Assembly (NCBI GenBank): GCA_018394315.1
Contig: CP074575.1
Location: forward strand, 248,001 to 312,000
Source: Mycoplasmatota bacterium
GTDB taxonomy: Bacteria; Bacillota_I; Bacilli_A; MAG-NZ
Direction of reading: 5' to 3'
Length of the DNA: 64,000 bases
The notes under the pieces are model-generated. The model was given only the letters and a program-made list of their open reading frames with translations. It was not told the origin of the DNA and made no database searches. A program made the translations under genes and the position numbers. This document shows positions 17,616 to 25,190 of the stretch, one piece after another. Position 1 is the first letter of the stretch; each line of letters opens with the position of its first letter.

Positions 17616-18080
17616 TTATTCTTTTGACTTCATCATCAAACATTCCGTTATACCTTGTCTGTATAAGTTAGGTATATCACCAATTACTGAATATCCTATA
17701 TCTTTGTACAATCTTTTTGCATCCGGATTAAAATCGGATACTACTAAAAATAGTTTTGAATATTTTTTATAATAAACATCCTCAATAAATTTTAAGAGCA
17801 TTTTTCCTATTCCCTGACCACGATTTTCACTTTTGACAGCAATAATATGTACATAAGGATGCATATGGAAGATTCCATTTAATATAACCCATACAAATCC
17901 CTTACAGTTGTTATTATTGTCTATTGCGACATATATATCATTTTCGTTAAATCCTTCTTCTAATGCTTTTCGAGCTTTTCCCTTTTCTGAAAAATATCTT
18001 TTTCCCAGTTCTGAATTTACTAATGCCTCCTCACAATCATCTATATAATTTATACTTCCCTTTTTAACTGTTATTTCCAT
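17616..18080 (-). CDS. GNAT family N-acetyltransferase
   Basis: Protein of 154 residues with acetyl-CoA pyrophosphate loop ENRGQGIGKMLL near residue 85 and NPDAKRLYKDIGY near 120. The N-terminal half holds VYVAID-like strands typical of the fold. GGGGTG precedes the ATG at 18080. It is the only gene between two tRNA-His-like fragments (17443 and 18518) apart from a tiny opposite-strand frame, a one-gene block. Substrate unknown. Confidence 0.88.
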   Translation of the reverse strand: MEITVKKGSINYIDDCEEALVNSELGKRYFSEKGKARKALEEGFNENDIYVAIDNNNNCKGFVWVILNGIFHMHPYVHIIAVKSENRGQGIGKMLLKFIEDVYYKKYSKLFLVVSDFNPDAKRLYKDIGYSVIGDIPNLYRQGITECLMMKSKE

Positions 18081-18331
18081 ATAAAATACACCCCTAATCT
18101 TAAGTTAATTACCCAATATTTTACAAATGTTCACAATTAGTTATATTATATACCAAATTCCTACATCATGCACTAGGTCCAAACTTTATTTTATTTGTAA
18201 TTCTTGAGCTATCCATCTACCTCGTCAAATCTAAACCGTTTTAACTCTCTTTTCAAACACATATTATAATTATGTAATAATTGTTACAAACGGAATAATT
18301 AATAGCAGTTCACCCTATAGGAGGAGTTTAA

Positions 18332-18454
18332 ATGAGAATAATTCAATCACTAAACAACATAAGCCAACTAAAGCAACATTCCCCACTAGCTAAGGATATT
18401 AAGTTGTTAAGTTCATTCCTCTTTCATATTTATGGTACGGCTCATTGTTTTTAA
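18332..18454 (+). CDS. Hypothetical 40-residue protein, opposite strand
   Basis: ATG eight bases after a perfect GGAGGAG, reading MRIIQSLNNISQLKQHSPLA and ending AHCF. It is the only plausible plus-strand gene in the first 22 kb. TATTATAAT-like sequence lies some 65 bases upstream. It shows no signal peptide and no family I recognise; it may be the N-terminal scrap of a longer protein. Confidence 0.4.
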   Translation: MRIIQSLNNISQLKQHSPLAKDIKLLSSFLFHIYGTAHCF

Positions 18455-18473
18455 TTCTAAACAACACATATAT

Positions 18474-18504
18474 AAAAAAAACGGTAGATTTATTAATCTA
18501 CCGT
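18474..18504 (-). terminator. Terminator after a tRNA-like fragment
   Basis: Perfect 10-bp stem ACGGTAGATT / AATCTACCGT with T8 on the minus strand, 14 bases after the CCA end of the fragment at 18518. Confidence 0.85.
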
Positions 18505-18517
18505 TCGTAAGTCATAA

Positions 18518-18546
18518 TGGGGCGACTGAAGGGAATCGAACCCTCG
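18518..18546 (-). repeat. tRNA-His 3'-end fragment (exact T-arm)
   Basis: Identical over 29 bases to the 3' end of tRNA-His at 21950 and to the copy at 5447. Confidence 0.9.
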
Positions 18547-18800
18547 TAAGTCAAACTTACACTTATTTCAATATATATTTTTCAAAGAACAATCATAAAC
18601 TATCTGATGAATTATTATGTCATTATATGACATAATTGCTTAATACCATCAATTCATCTACTTCTATTATAAGATTTACACGGAATGATTCGTTCTGTTC
18701 AAAAAAAAATTACCTTTTTCAAACTATCCTCTATCTTGTGGAACTGGACTATACTTAAAAAAAGCAATAACTGAAGATATACCTTCTAACATTGCCTCTA
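18518..18800 (-). repeat. Composite repeat, copy 2: tRNA-His end plus IS3 remnant
   Basis: Second copy of the repeat at 5447-5740, about 90 percent alike to ~18715 and then diverging. It contains the palindrome TTATGTCATTATATGACATAA and the IS3-like FFEQNE frame. Confidence 0.7.
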
Positions 18801-18939
18801 ATCAAGAATTCTTATTTAATTCACAAATTCTATATAGTATTCAGTTCTTACCCTCAAAGAGAATAATCCAATTATTATGTATAATGCAACAGATTTACTC
18901 AGAGGAGTTTTAAAACACGGAAATTGCCCAGTGCAGTAT

Positions 18940-20244
18940 CTAGGTTTTATAGTTTATAGCATACTCAAGTATACTATCACTTCCATTAACATAATCATCA
19001 AATGTATATCTAATATGTATGTCTGGATAGAGTGTATCATCACTTTCATCTATGAAATCAAAAAATTGAGACATTTGAAAATATTCTGTAGAGTAAAAGA
19101 CATCGAGTAAATTATTTGGAGTAGATGTAGGACGAATATCACCAAAACTGTCCGGTTTTTGTCCTATCGGTTCTCCAATCAAAATTCCATCTAGTTGTCC
19201 CTTAATAGATAGTGAGTTTAACATACCAGATGAATAGGTTCTCAAATTAATCAGTCCAATAAAATCTATATCATTCTTATAATTTTCTAACTCAGAATAT
19301 AAAGGAGATATAATTGTTGAATTCCCTCCTCCATTATCTCTTAAATCAATAATTATTTTTGTGAAACTATTATCATGAATTTCCTGTTTTACATCTTCCA
19401 CAAACTGCTCCATCTGATATCTTGAATCTTCTTTGCATTTACTATATTTAATATAGAGAACATCCTCATCAATTTTCGCCTGCCAATAAATACGACCTGT
19501 TTCATTTCTTGTAATGAAATTATCTGCTTTCTCTGCAAGAGTAACTCTAGAAGAAACCGACTCCTTTAATTCATATGTAAATATTTTGCCTTCTTTTAAA
19601 AGTACCATTTCAAGAGTGTCAAAGTCTTCATTATCAGCTATCATTTTCCAATATTCTGATTGATGCAGAATTCCAGGCAGCTTGAAATCTAGTGCAAAAT
19701 TAGATTCATGGGAAACTATGGCCGAAAATTTTTCCGAAACTTCCTCAAGACTTAGTCCATTTATAGCTACTATCCGAGAATTAAGTATTTTAGGATTACT
19801 TCCGGTAGTAGCAGTAATATAATAGTAGTTATCAAACTTACTTACCCTAATAGGAAAATATCGAGTTGGCCTAAATATTAGATTTGTATGGCTATCTCCA
19901 ATTTTGGCGAGTTCTTTCATCACTTCATGTTTAATAAAAATTTCATCAGCCTTATCATTTGCTCTTTCAATTATTCTATTCATTTCACCCACAAAAACTT
20001 GTGCATCATAATTCCTACTAATATCTTTGTGTAACTCAGGAAGATTATCTCTAAGATATTCCAAGTCTTCCACATACTTGCTAATCAGTTCTCGTTTTTC
20101 TTCATCCTCTTCATTCTGAACAGTATCAAGATTATGAATTGGATTACTGTGAGAAGAATCTTCTATCTCATGAATATTTTCATAACTCTTTGAACATGCA
20201 CCTACTAAGAAAGGTATCACTAATAGAAATGCTTTTTTCCACAT
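18940..20244 (-). CDS. S41 family peptidase, predicted lipoprotein
   Basis: Protein of 434 residues from the ATG at 20244 (GGAGG eight bases upstream). The signal peptide ends FLVGAC, giving a lipid-anchored cysteine near residue 17. The C-terminal half is the tail-specific protease fold: YIKYSKCKED, KIIIDLRDNGGGNS near 295, and a serine candidate in RTYSSGML near 335 followed by GEPIGQKPDSFGD. The N-terminal part resembles the helical region of S41 proteins; no PDZ domain is evident. It should cleave proteins or peptides outside the membrane. A truncated paralogue lies at 16736-17100 before a serpin. Confidence 0.85.
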   Translation of the reverse strand: MWKKAFLLVIPFLVGACSKSYENIHEIEDSSHSNPIHNLDTVQNEEDEEKRELISKYVEDLEYLRDNLPELHKDISRNYDAQVFVGEMNRIIERANDKADEIFIKHEVMKELAKIGDSHTNLIFRPTRYFPIRVSKFDNYYYITATTGSNPKILNSRIVAINGLSLEEVSEKFSAIVSHESNFALDFKLPGILHQSEYWKMIADNEDFDTLEMVLLKEGKIFTYELKESVSSRVTLAEKADNFITRNETGRIYWQAKIDEDVLYIKYSKCKEDSRYQMEQFVEDVKQEIHDNSFTKIIIDLRDNGGGNSTIISPLYSELENYKNDIDFIGLINLRTYSSGMLNSLSIKGQLDGILIGEPIGQKPDSFGDIRPTSTPNNLLDVFYSTEYFQMSQFFDFIDESDDTLYPDIHIRYTFDDYVNGSDSILEYAINYKT

Positions 20245-20342
20245 ATTAATAACCTCCAAAGCTATATATATAAATAATAGCATATAGTGCTATCAATAGA
20301 GTCAATTATGTATTTAACCGTTCGACAAAAAGCAACGCAAAC

Positions 20343-20369
20343 AAAAAAACAGTTAGAAATTTAACTGTT
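20343..20369 (-). terminator. Terminator after a tRNA-like fragment
   Basis: Stem AACAGTTA / TAACTGTT with T7 on the minus strand, 13 bases after the CCCCA of the fragment at 20382. Confidence 0.8.
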
Positions 20370-20381
20370 TTACTGTTCTTT

Positions 20382-20512
20382 TGGGGTGACTGAAGGCGTA
20401 CACTAAGTGCTTACGAATCAGCTATTTCATAAGAATATAGCAAACTCATAAGATATGAATCCGGCTACTTCTACTGTGTCGGCACACAAAATATAATACA
20501 ATTTAACTTTGT
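20382..20512 (-). repeat. tRNA-His 3'-end-like fragment within a ~130-bp repeat
   Basis: The minus strand ends CTTCAGTCACCCCA as at 3584. The extended match with 3656-3712 covers 20456-20512 (GAATCCG, GTGCCGACACAG, AAAGTTAAATTGTATTA). At 3693 the last of these is the end of the NUDIX gene; here the gene is missing. Confidence 0.7.
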
Positions 20513-20744
20513 CTTCCCTTTCTAACTATTAGTATTCTATTTTACTTTTGGTTACATTTTATAACTTTACATTGAACCTTTCAAATTTTCCTTTTGTCCT
20601 TTATAAGTATTTGTATGAAAAGTTAAATTGTTTATCCTTCCGTCTGTTTTGAACTTCACAAATTTCATTTTATAGGACGGTTTTAACATTGTATATAGCT
20701 AACTAAAACATATATTAAATGTCATAACTTCATAATCTATATAT
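20513..20744. other. Gene-free stretch
   Basis: AT-rich, stops in all frames, no repeat or hairpin of note. It could be decayed coding sequence, but I cannot assign it. Confidence 0.4.
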
Positions 20745-21542
20745 CTACTTTTCTTCTAATAATAATTCTGAAAACTTGATTCCTTCTTCATACAATTCTT
20801 CTAAAAACACTCTAAGCTTTTCAATATTATGCACACCTTTATATATCGATTCAATATTCAAAGAACCCTCATATTCAGTTTCTTTAAGTTTATTTGCAAG
20901 TCCCTCCAACTCGATTAAACCTTGTGATAAGCTAAGATGATCATCAGTTTCACCATAATTGTTGTGTAAATGTATAGCAGATAATCTATCTCCATATAAT
21001 TTTAACCAATCAATATCTTTTGACCAAACATTTTCATGACCACAATCATAACAAAAATTAACATTGCTATTAGAGTACTTTTCCAGTACAAATATTAATG
21101 TTTCAGGTTTTCTCACATTTTCAAGAGCAATTGTAATACCATACTTCAATGCCAACTCAAAAATACCATCAAGCCTTTTAAGACCAATGTCACTGATTTC
21201 TGGTGGAGTATCTCCATTAGTTAAATGCATTACTATTGTGTTTATATTATATTTATGACAATCTTCAATTTCTTGAAGTAATTTATTAAACTTGTAATTT
21301 CCATCAACACTATCTAGCCAAATACTATTCATATTATAAAAATCTGAATGTACATTAGAAATGTTCAAATTATTAATTCGAGCAAGTCCTACTCGCTCTT
21401 CTCGAGACAAGGAATCATCTTCACCCCACCAAATCATAACCGATGTAAATCCACATTCTTTGTAAAGCCTAAACCTTTCTGAACAAGATAAAAAAGGAAA
21501 TCCATTTGCATCACTAATTCCAATACCATTCTTAATTTTCAT
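20745..21542 (-). CDS. Sugar phosphate isomerase/epimerase-like TIM barrel protein
   Basis: Protein of 265 residues of the xylose isomerase-like/AP endonuclease 2 barrel. IALENVRKP near residue 135, FCYDCGHENVW near 162, IHLHNNYGETDDHLSL near 190 and LNIESIYKG near 240 supply the usual metal-binding Glu, Asp/His, His and Glu. It probably isomerises or epimerises a sugar or polyol; a nuclease role is less likely. GAGG precedes the ATG at 21542. It is a lone gene between two tRNA-like fragments. Confidence 0.85.
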   Translation of the reverse strand: MKIKNGIGISDANGFPFLSCSERFRLYKECGFTSVMIWWGEDDSLSREERVGLARINNLNISNVHSDFYNMNSIWLDSVDGNYKFNKLLQEIEDCHKYNINTIVMHLTNGDTPPEISDIGLKRLDGIFELALKYGITIALENVRKPETLIFVLEKYSNSNVNFCYDCGHENVWSKDIDWLKLYGDRLSAIHLHNNYGETDDHLSLSQGLIELEGLANKLKETEYEGSLNIESIYKGVHNIEKLRVFLEELYEEGIKFSELLLEEK

Positions 21543-21786
21543 TCATAAGCCTCTTTCTATATCTAGATAGCATTTATTAACTCACATCGCTCTTTTAAAA
21601 TATTATTTAATCAACAAAATATTTTAAATTAACTATTATTTATGTGAACACCACAGAATATATTATTTCTAACTGTGTAAATACATTATTTATTATATCA
21701 ATATTGAATTGACATGTTAAGGTCATATCTTCCATAATACTATTTGCAAAGTCCTACTTTTGTAATTAAGTATTCGTCAGTCTCAA

Positions 21787-21817
21787 TGGGGCCACTCAAG
21801 GGGCTCGAACCCACGAG
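21787..21817 (-). repeat. tRNA-like 3'-end fragment (diverged)
   Basis: The minus strand reads CTCGTGGGTTCGAGCCC then CTTGAGTGGCCCCA, a T-arm and acceptor strand with several paired changes from tRNA-His (for example GTGGG/CCC). No 5' half is present. Confidence 0.65.
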
Positions 21818-21908
21818 TGAAAACAGTACTAAACACACCAATTCAACACTAAAATGACTCCATTTAGAAAATTTAGCGTTCTCAAAGCTCCATATAGTTC
21901 ATATAAAA

Positions 21909-21937
21909 CAAAAAAAGAACTAGTTTTCACTAGTTCT
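21909..21937 (-). terminator. Terminator of tRNA-His
   Basis: Stem AGAACTAGT / ACTAGTTCT with T7 on the minus strand, 12 bases after the CCA of the tRNA. Confidence 0.9.
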
Positions 21938-21949
21938 CGTAAGTCTCAA

Positions 21950-22026
21950 TGGGGCGACTGAAGGGAATCGAACCCTCGAATATCGGAGCCACAATCCGAC
22001 GTGTTAACCACTTCACCACAATCGCC
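21950..22026 (-). tRNA. tRNA-His (anticodon GTG)
   Basis: A 77-base gene forming a full cloverleaf: the extra 5' G (G-1) opposite C73, acceptor GCGATTG/CAGTCGC, D-arm GTG...CAC, anticodon stem TCGGA/TCCGA with loop TTGTGGC, T-arm GAGGG TTCGATT CCCTT and an encoded CCA. G-1 and anticodon GTG identify it as histidine-accepting. Its 3' end is the apparent parent of the eight fragments downstream. Confidence 0.97.
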
Positions 22027-22046
22027 ATTTATTTTATTGCTATATG

Positions 22047-22075
22047 AGTATACCACAAATGAATATAGTTGTCTA
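22047..22075 (-). promoter_or_regulatory. Promoter of tRNA-His
   Basis: TAGACA, 17-base spacer, TATACT on the minus strand, about 20 bases before the tRNA 5' end. Confidence 0.8.
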
Positions 22076-22098
22076 GGTTTTTATAGCGAGAAATTTAA

Positions 22099-22845
22099 CT
22101 AAGAATTGCCATTTAGATTCCTACTTTTAACAACCATGTATTCAATTACTAGAACAATGACTATTAGGATAATGGTCCATGCATAAACTAAATCAAATTG
22201 TAGGTTTTGTCTTTCAAGATAAATCATATAACCAATTGAATCTTTTGTCTGAGCAATAAATTCGCTCATTACTATAACTTTTATACCAAGTCCAATAGAT
22301 TGTAATAACGCTGTCTTTAAAAACGGAGTTATAAGTGGAAGGTACAAATCCTTAATAATCGTAAAATTTATTCCATCATGTTCTAATTTCAACACTTCAA
22401 TAAATTTTTTATCAATACTTATGATACCTTCAAATACTGCTTGATAAACAACTGGGAAAATCATTAGAAAAGAGATTATGTATGGAGCCTTTTCATAACC
22501 AGTCCAAATCAGAACTATTAGAATAATTGAAACTACCGGTAATGTTCTAAGTACTGTAACAATTGGTTTCATAAATGTTGAAACACATTTATAAATACCT
22601 CCAATTATTCCAAGAAAAATTCCAAGGATACCAGCAATTGCTAGTGAAATAAATAACCTATATAAAGTCATTCCAATGATAAAATGAGTTTCCGCATCAC
22701 TTAATAATTCAACCACTGAACCAAAGACGACTGTTGGCATTGGTAGCACTATAGCATTATCTTTATAAGCGGCGAAAACTATCCAAATAAGGATAGTTAA
22801 CATTATATTGGAAGAGTACACTATGGCTTTCTTCAAAAATCCCAC
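22099..22845 (-). CDS. ABC transporter permease, NitT/TauT type
   Basis: Protein of about 248 residues with six hydrophobic segments and the permease loop (EVLKLEHDGINFTIIKDLYLPL region near residue 150), as in SsuC/TauC proteins. It follows the binding-protein gene at 22863. The start is not ATG: GTG at 22845 or TTG nine bases on, since an in-frame stop lies just before. No ATPase gene is adjacent; the next features are tRNA-His and the accessory region. The ATPase may be encoded elsewhere. The substrate may be a sulfonate, nitrate, thiamine precursor or similar. Confidence 0.85.
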   Translation of the reverse strand: MGFLKKAIVYSSNIMLTILIWIVFAAYKDNAIVLPMPTVVFGSVVELLSDAETHFIIGMTLYRLFISLAIAGILGIFLGIIGGIYKCVSTFMKPIVTVLRTLPVVSIILIVLIWTGYEKAPYIISFLMIFPVVYQAVFEGIISIDKKFIEVLKLEHDGINFTIIKDLYLPLITPFLKTALLQSIGLGIKVIVMSEFIAQTKDSIGYMIYLERQNLQFDLVYAWTIILIVIVLVIEYMVVKSRNLNGNS

Positions 22846-22862
22846 CGCCTAAATATTCTATT

Positions 22863-23879
22863 CTATTGATAATAGAAATCATCATCAGGTAACCTGTCAC
22901 CTAATAATTTACTATTTAAATCCATTATTTTATTAAAGTAAAACTCTAAAGAATCTTTAGAATCCATTGCAGAAACATATTCAATATGGCTAGCCTCAAT
23001 GGTATTCTCTAGTACAGGTTGCGGAAAACCATATCCTAGCTCTACCGCATATTCTGCCATTGTTTTTGTGCTTACATTAGCTTGAGTAGCTGATATTTTT
23101 ATTAATTTCATATAATTATCTACAACATCTTTTCTCTTCTCAATCAATTCTTTCTTTACAAAAACTCCAGCTTGAGGGTATGAACTACTATTAGTCATTT
23201 TCTTCCATTCATCTTGTAAATCAATTGTCTTAATATTATTTACTTTCATTTTAGTAGCGCTTACAACTGGTTCTGCTAATAGCACTATTTTTGAACTATC
23301 TAATACTAATTCAGTCTGTGCATCTGCAGCTGATTGTACGTATTTAATTGTTGGTTGATTATCAAACTCATAATTATTCAATACAGACTGAATAATTACA
23401 TCTGGTGTGGCATTATGCCCGAACACCACAATCTCTTTACCATCTAAATTTTCAATACTAAATTCTTCTTCACTTGAAGTAACTAAATATAGATTCCCCC
23501 ATACAACAGTCCCTGTGAAAACATATTCATTACCCATATTATATAATTTTGCTGCTAGATTCGTAGGCGCAAAAATTATGTCATGAGATCCGCTTGTAAA
23601 AGCAGCAACTAAAGGATCTACTCCTATAACTGTTTCTACTGCATAAGAAGAGTTTTTACCTAGACTCGTCATCTCATATTGAATAAATGTTTGAGCTAGT
23701 GCAGGAGAACCGATTGGCGCCATCACTTTAATATCAACTTGTTCATACTCAAATTCTTTTGAAACAACTTCTGGTAAATTCAACTTAGATTCTGATTGTT
23801 TTCCATCATTACTTAAAACTAGTACATAACTTGCGATCATTCCTAAAACTAAAAAAAGTCCGATTATTGTCTTCTTCAT
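22863..23879 (-). CDS. ABC transporter substrate-binding protein, NMT1/SsuA-like
   Basis: Protein of 338 residues from the ATG at 23879 (AAGGATGG upstream). It has an N-terminal membrane anchor (KKTIIGLFLVLGMIASYVLV) without a lipobox cysteine. The fold markers GSPALAQTF near residue 60, GSHDIIFAPTN near 100, LDGKEIVVFG near 145 and PQAGVFVKKE near 235 fit the NMT1/THI5-like binding proteins. It is cotranscribed with the permease at 22099. It is divergent from the DUF362 gene, 110 bases away. Confidence 0.85.
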   Translation of the reverse strand: MKKTIIGLFLVLGMIASYVLVLSNDGKQSESKLNLPEVVSKEFEYEQVDIKVMAPIGSPALAQTFIQYEMTSLGKNSSYAVETVIGVDPLVAAFTSGSHDIIFAPTNLAAKLYNMGNEYVFTGTVVWGNLYLVTSSEEEFSIENLDGKEIVVFGHNATPDVIIQSVLNNYEFDNQPTIKYVQSAADAQTELVLDSSKIVLLAEPVVSATKMKVNNIKTIDLQDEWKKMTNSSSYPQAGVFVKKELIEKRKDVVDNYMKLIKISATQANVSTKTMAEYAVELGYGFPQPVLENTIEASHIEYVSAMDSKDSLEFYFNKIMDLNSKLLGDRLPDDDFYYQ

Positions 23880-23991
23880 CAATTTCCATCCTTTCATCCA
23901 ACTTTTTATATTATACATTGTTCGACAAGTCTATGCACTAAAAATGCTTTTTACACGAATTAAATGATATACTTAATATGGAGGTGCTTTT

Positions 23992-25110
23992 ATGAATACT
24001 GTAGTTATTAAGAAGTGCGATAGATATGATGTAGGTTTGATTAAGAGTCAAATAAATCTTTCATTACAGGAATTAGGGGGACTTGATTTATATATTAAAC
24101 CTAAATCAAAGGTACTCCTAAAAACAAACCTAATGACTGTTAAAAAGCCAATACAAGCAGCAACAACTCATCCAACATTTGTTGAAGCACTAATAGAAAT
24201 TTTTAAAGAACATGAGTGTGAAGTAATAATTGCAGATAGTCCTGGTGGACCATACATATCATCGATGATGAAAAGAGTATATAAAGCTACTAAAATGGAA
24301 GAGATATCTGATAAACATGGAATTGAGTTAAATAGGGACTATGGAAGTTATGAGGTGTTTGATAATAAATCTTCTTTATATAAAAAAATGAAAATATGTA
24401 ATTTTGTTAAAAATGCGGATCATATTATAAGTGTTTCAAAACTCAAAACTCATGCCTTTATTACATTTACTGGAGCTGTTAAAAATATGTTCGGTGTTGT
24501 ACCAGGACTTGCTAAAGCTGACTTACATATGCAATATCCAGAATTATTAGATTTCGGAAACATGCTTGTTGATGTATGTACTCATATAAGTCCAACACTT
24601 TCATTTATGGACGGTATTATAGCTATGGAAGGTGAAGGTCCAGGTAGTGGAAATCCAAGACAAATGAATACCATATTAACCTCTACTAGTCCTTATCATT
24701 TAGATGTAGTTGCTTCCAAGATGATTAATATCGATCCAAAAACAATTCCAACTGTTTATAATTCAATCGAGAGAGGAATTGTTAAGAGTGACTTTAGTGA
24801 TATAGATTTAATTGGTAATATGGATGAATTTATTGAGCATGATTTTGTCCAAGCCCAAAGTAATAAATTTAAAGACGGTCATAAGTGGAGTATATGGAGA
24901 TACTTCAAAAGATTCCCTAAAATTATCACTAAATCATGCGTAGGATGCAAGGACTGTGCTAATGTTTGTCCTGCTAATACAATTGATATAGTCAATAAGA
25001 AAGCAGTTATCAACTATGAAAATTGTATTAGTTGCTTTTGTTGTCATGAGTTTTGCCCTGTTAAAGCTATTACAGTAAAGAGAAAACTCTTCCGTAAGAA
25101 TTTAAAGTAA
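23992..25110 (+). CDS. DUF362 protein with two 4Fe-4S ferredoxin clusters
   Basis: Protein of 372 residues. Residues 1-290 are DUF362 (KVLLKTNLM, TTHPTFVEALIE, IADSPGG, SVSKLKTHAFITFTGAVKN). Residues 305-362 hold two cluster motifs, CVGCKDCANVCP and CISCFCCHEFCP. Relatives are iron-sulfur proteins of unknown reaction, often near redox or cofactor genes. It starts at an ATG nine bases after GGAGG. It stands alone, 80 bases before tldD with a promoter between them. Confidence 0.92.
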   Translation: MNTVVIKKCDRYDVGLIKSQINLSLQELGGLDLYIKPKSKVLLKTNLMTVKKPIQAATTHPTFVEALIEIFKEHECEVIIADSPGGPYISSMMKRVYKATKMEEISDKHGIELNRDYGSYEVFDNKSSLYKKMKICNFVKNADHIISVSKLKTHAFITFTGAVKNMFGVVPGLAKADLHMQYPELLDFGNMLVDVCTHISPTLSFMDGIIAMEGEGPGSGNPRQMNTILTSTSPYHLDVVASKMINIDPKTIPTVYNSIERGIVKSDFSDIDLIGNMDEFIEHDFVQAQSNKFKDGHKWSIWRYFKRFPKIITKSCVGCKDCANVCPANTIDIVNKKAVINYENCISCFCCHEFCPVKAITVKRKLFRKNLK

Positions 25111-25135
25111 GTTACTTTTTCAAATATAATATTGA

Positions 25136-25164
25136 TTGAATTATTATTATCTTTGTACTATAAT
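25136..25164 (+). promoter_or_regulatory. Promoter of tldD-tldE
   Basis: TTGAAT, 17-base spacer, TATAAT, followed 26 bases later by the tldD start with AAGGAGG. Confidence 0.75.
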
Positions 25165-25190
25165 AGGATGAATTAATAAGGAGGAAAGAT

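Noticed and set aside
3584-21817. Integron attC array
   Set aside because: The fragments resemble tRNA-His ends, lack the paired core sites of attC (GTTRRRY and its partner), and no integron integrase is present.
3584-21817. Functional tRNA genes or a tmRNA at the fragments
   Set aside because: Only acceptor and T-arm parts exist; no D-arm, anticodon or matching 5' strand could be built.
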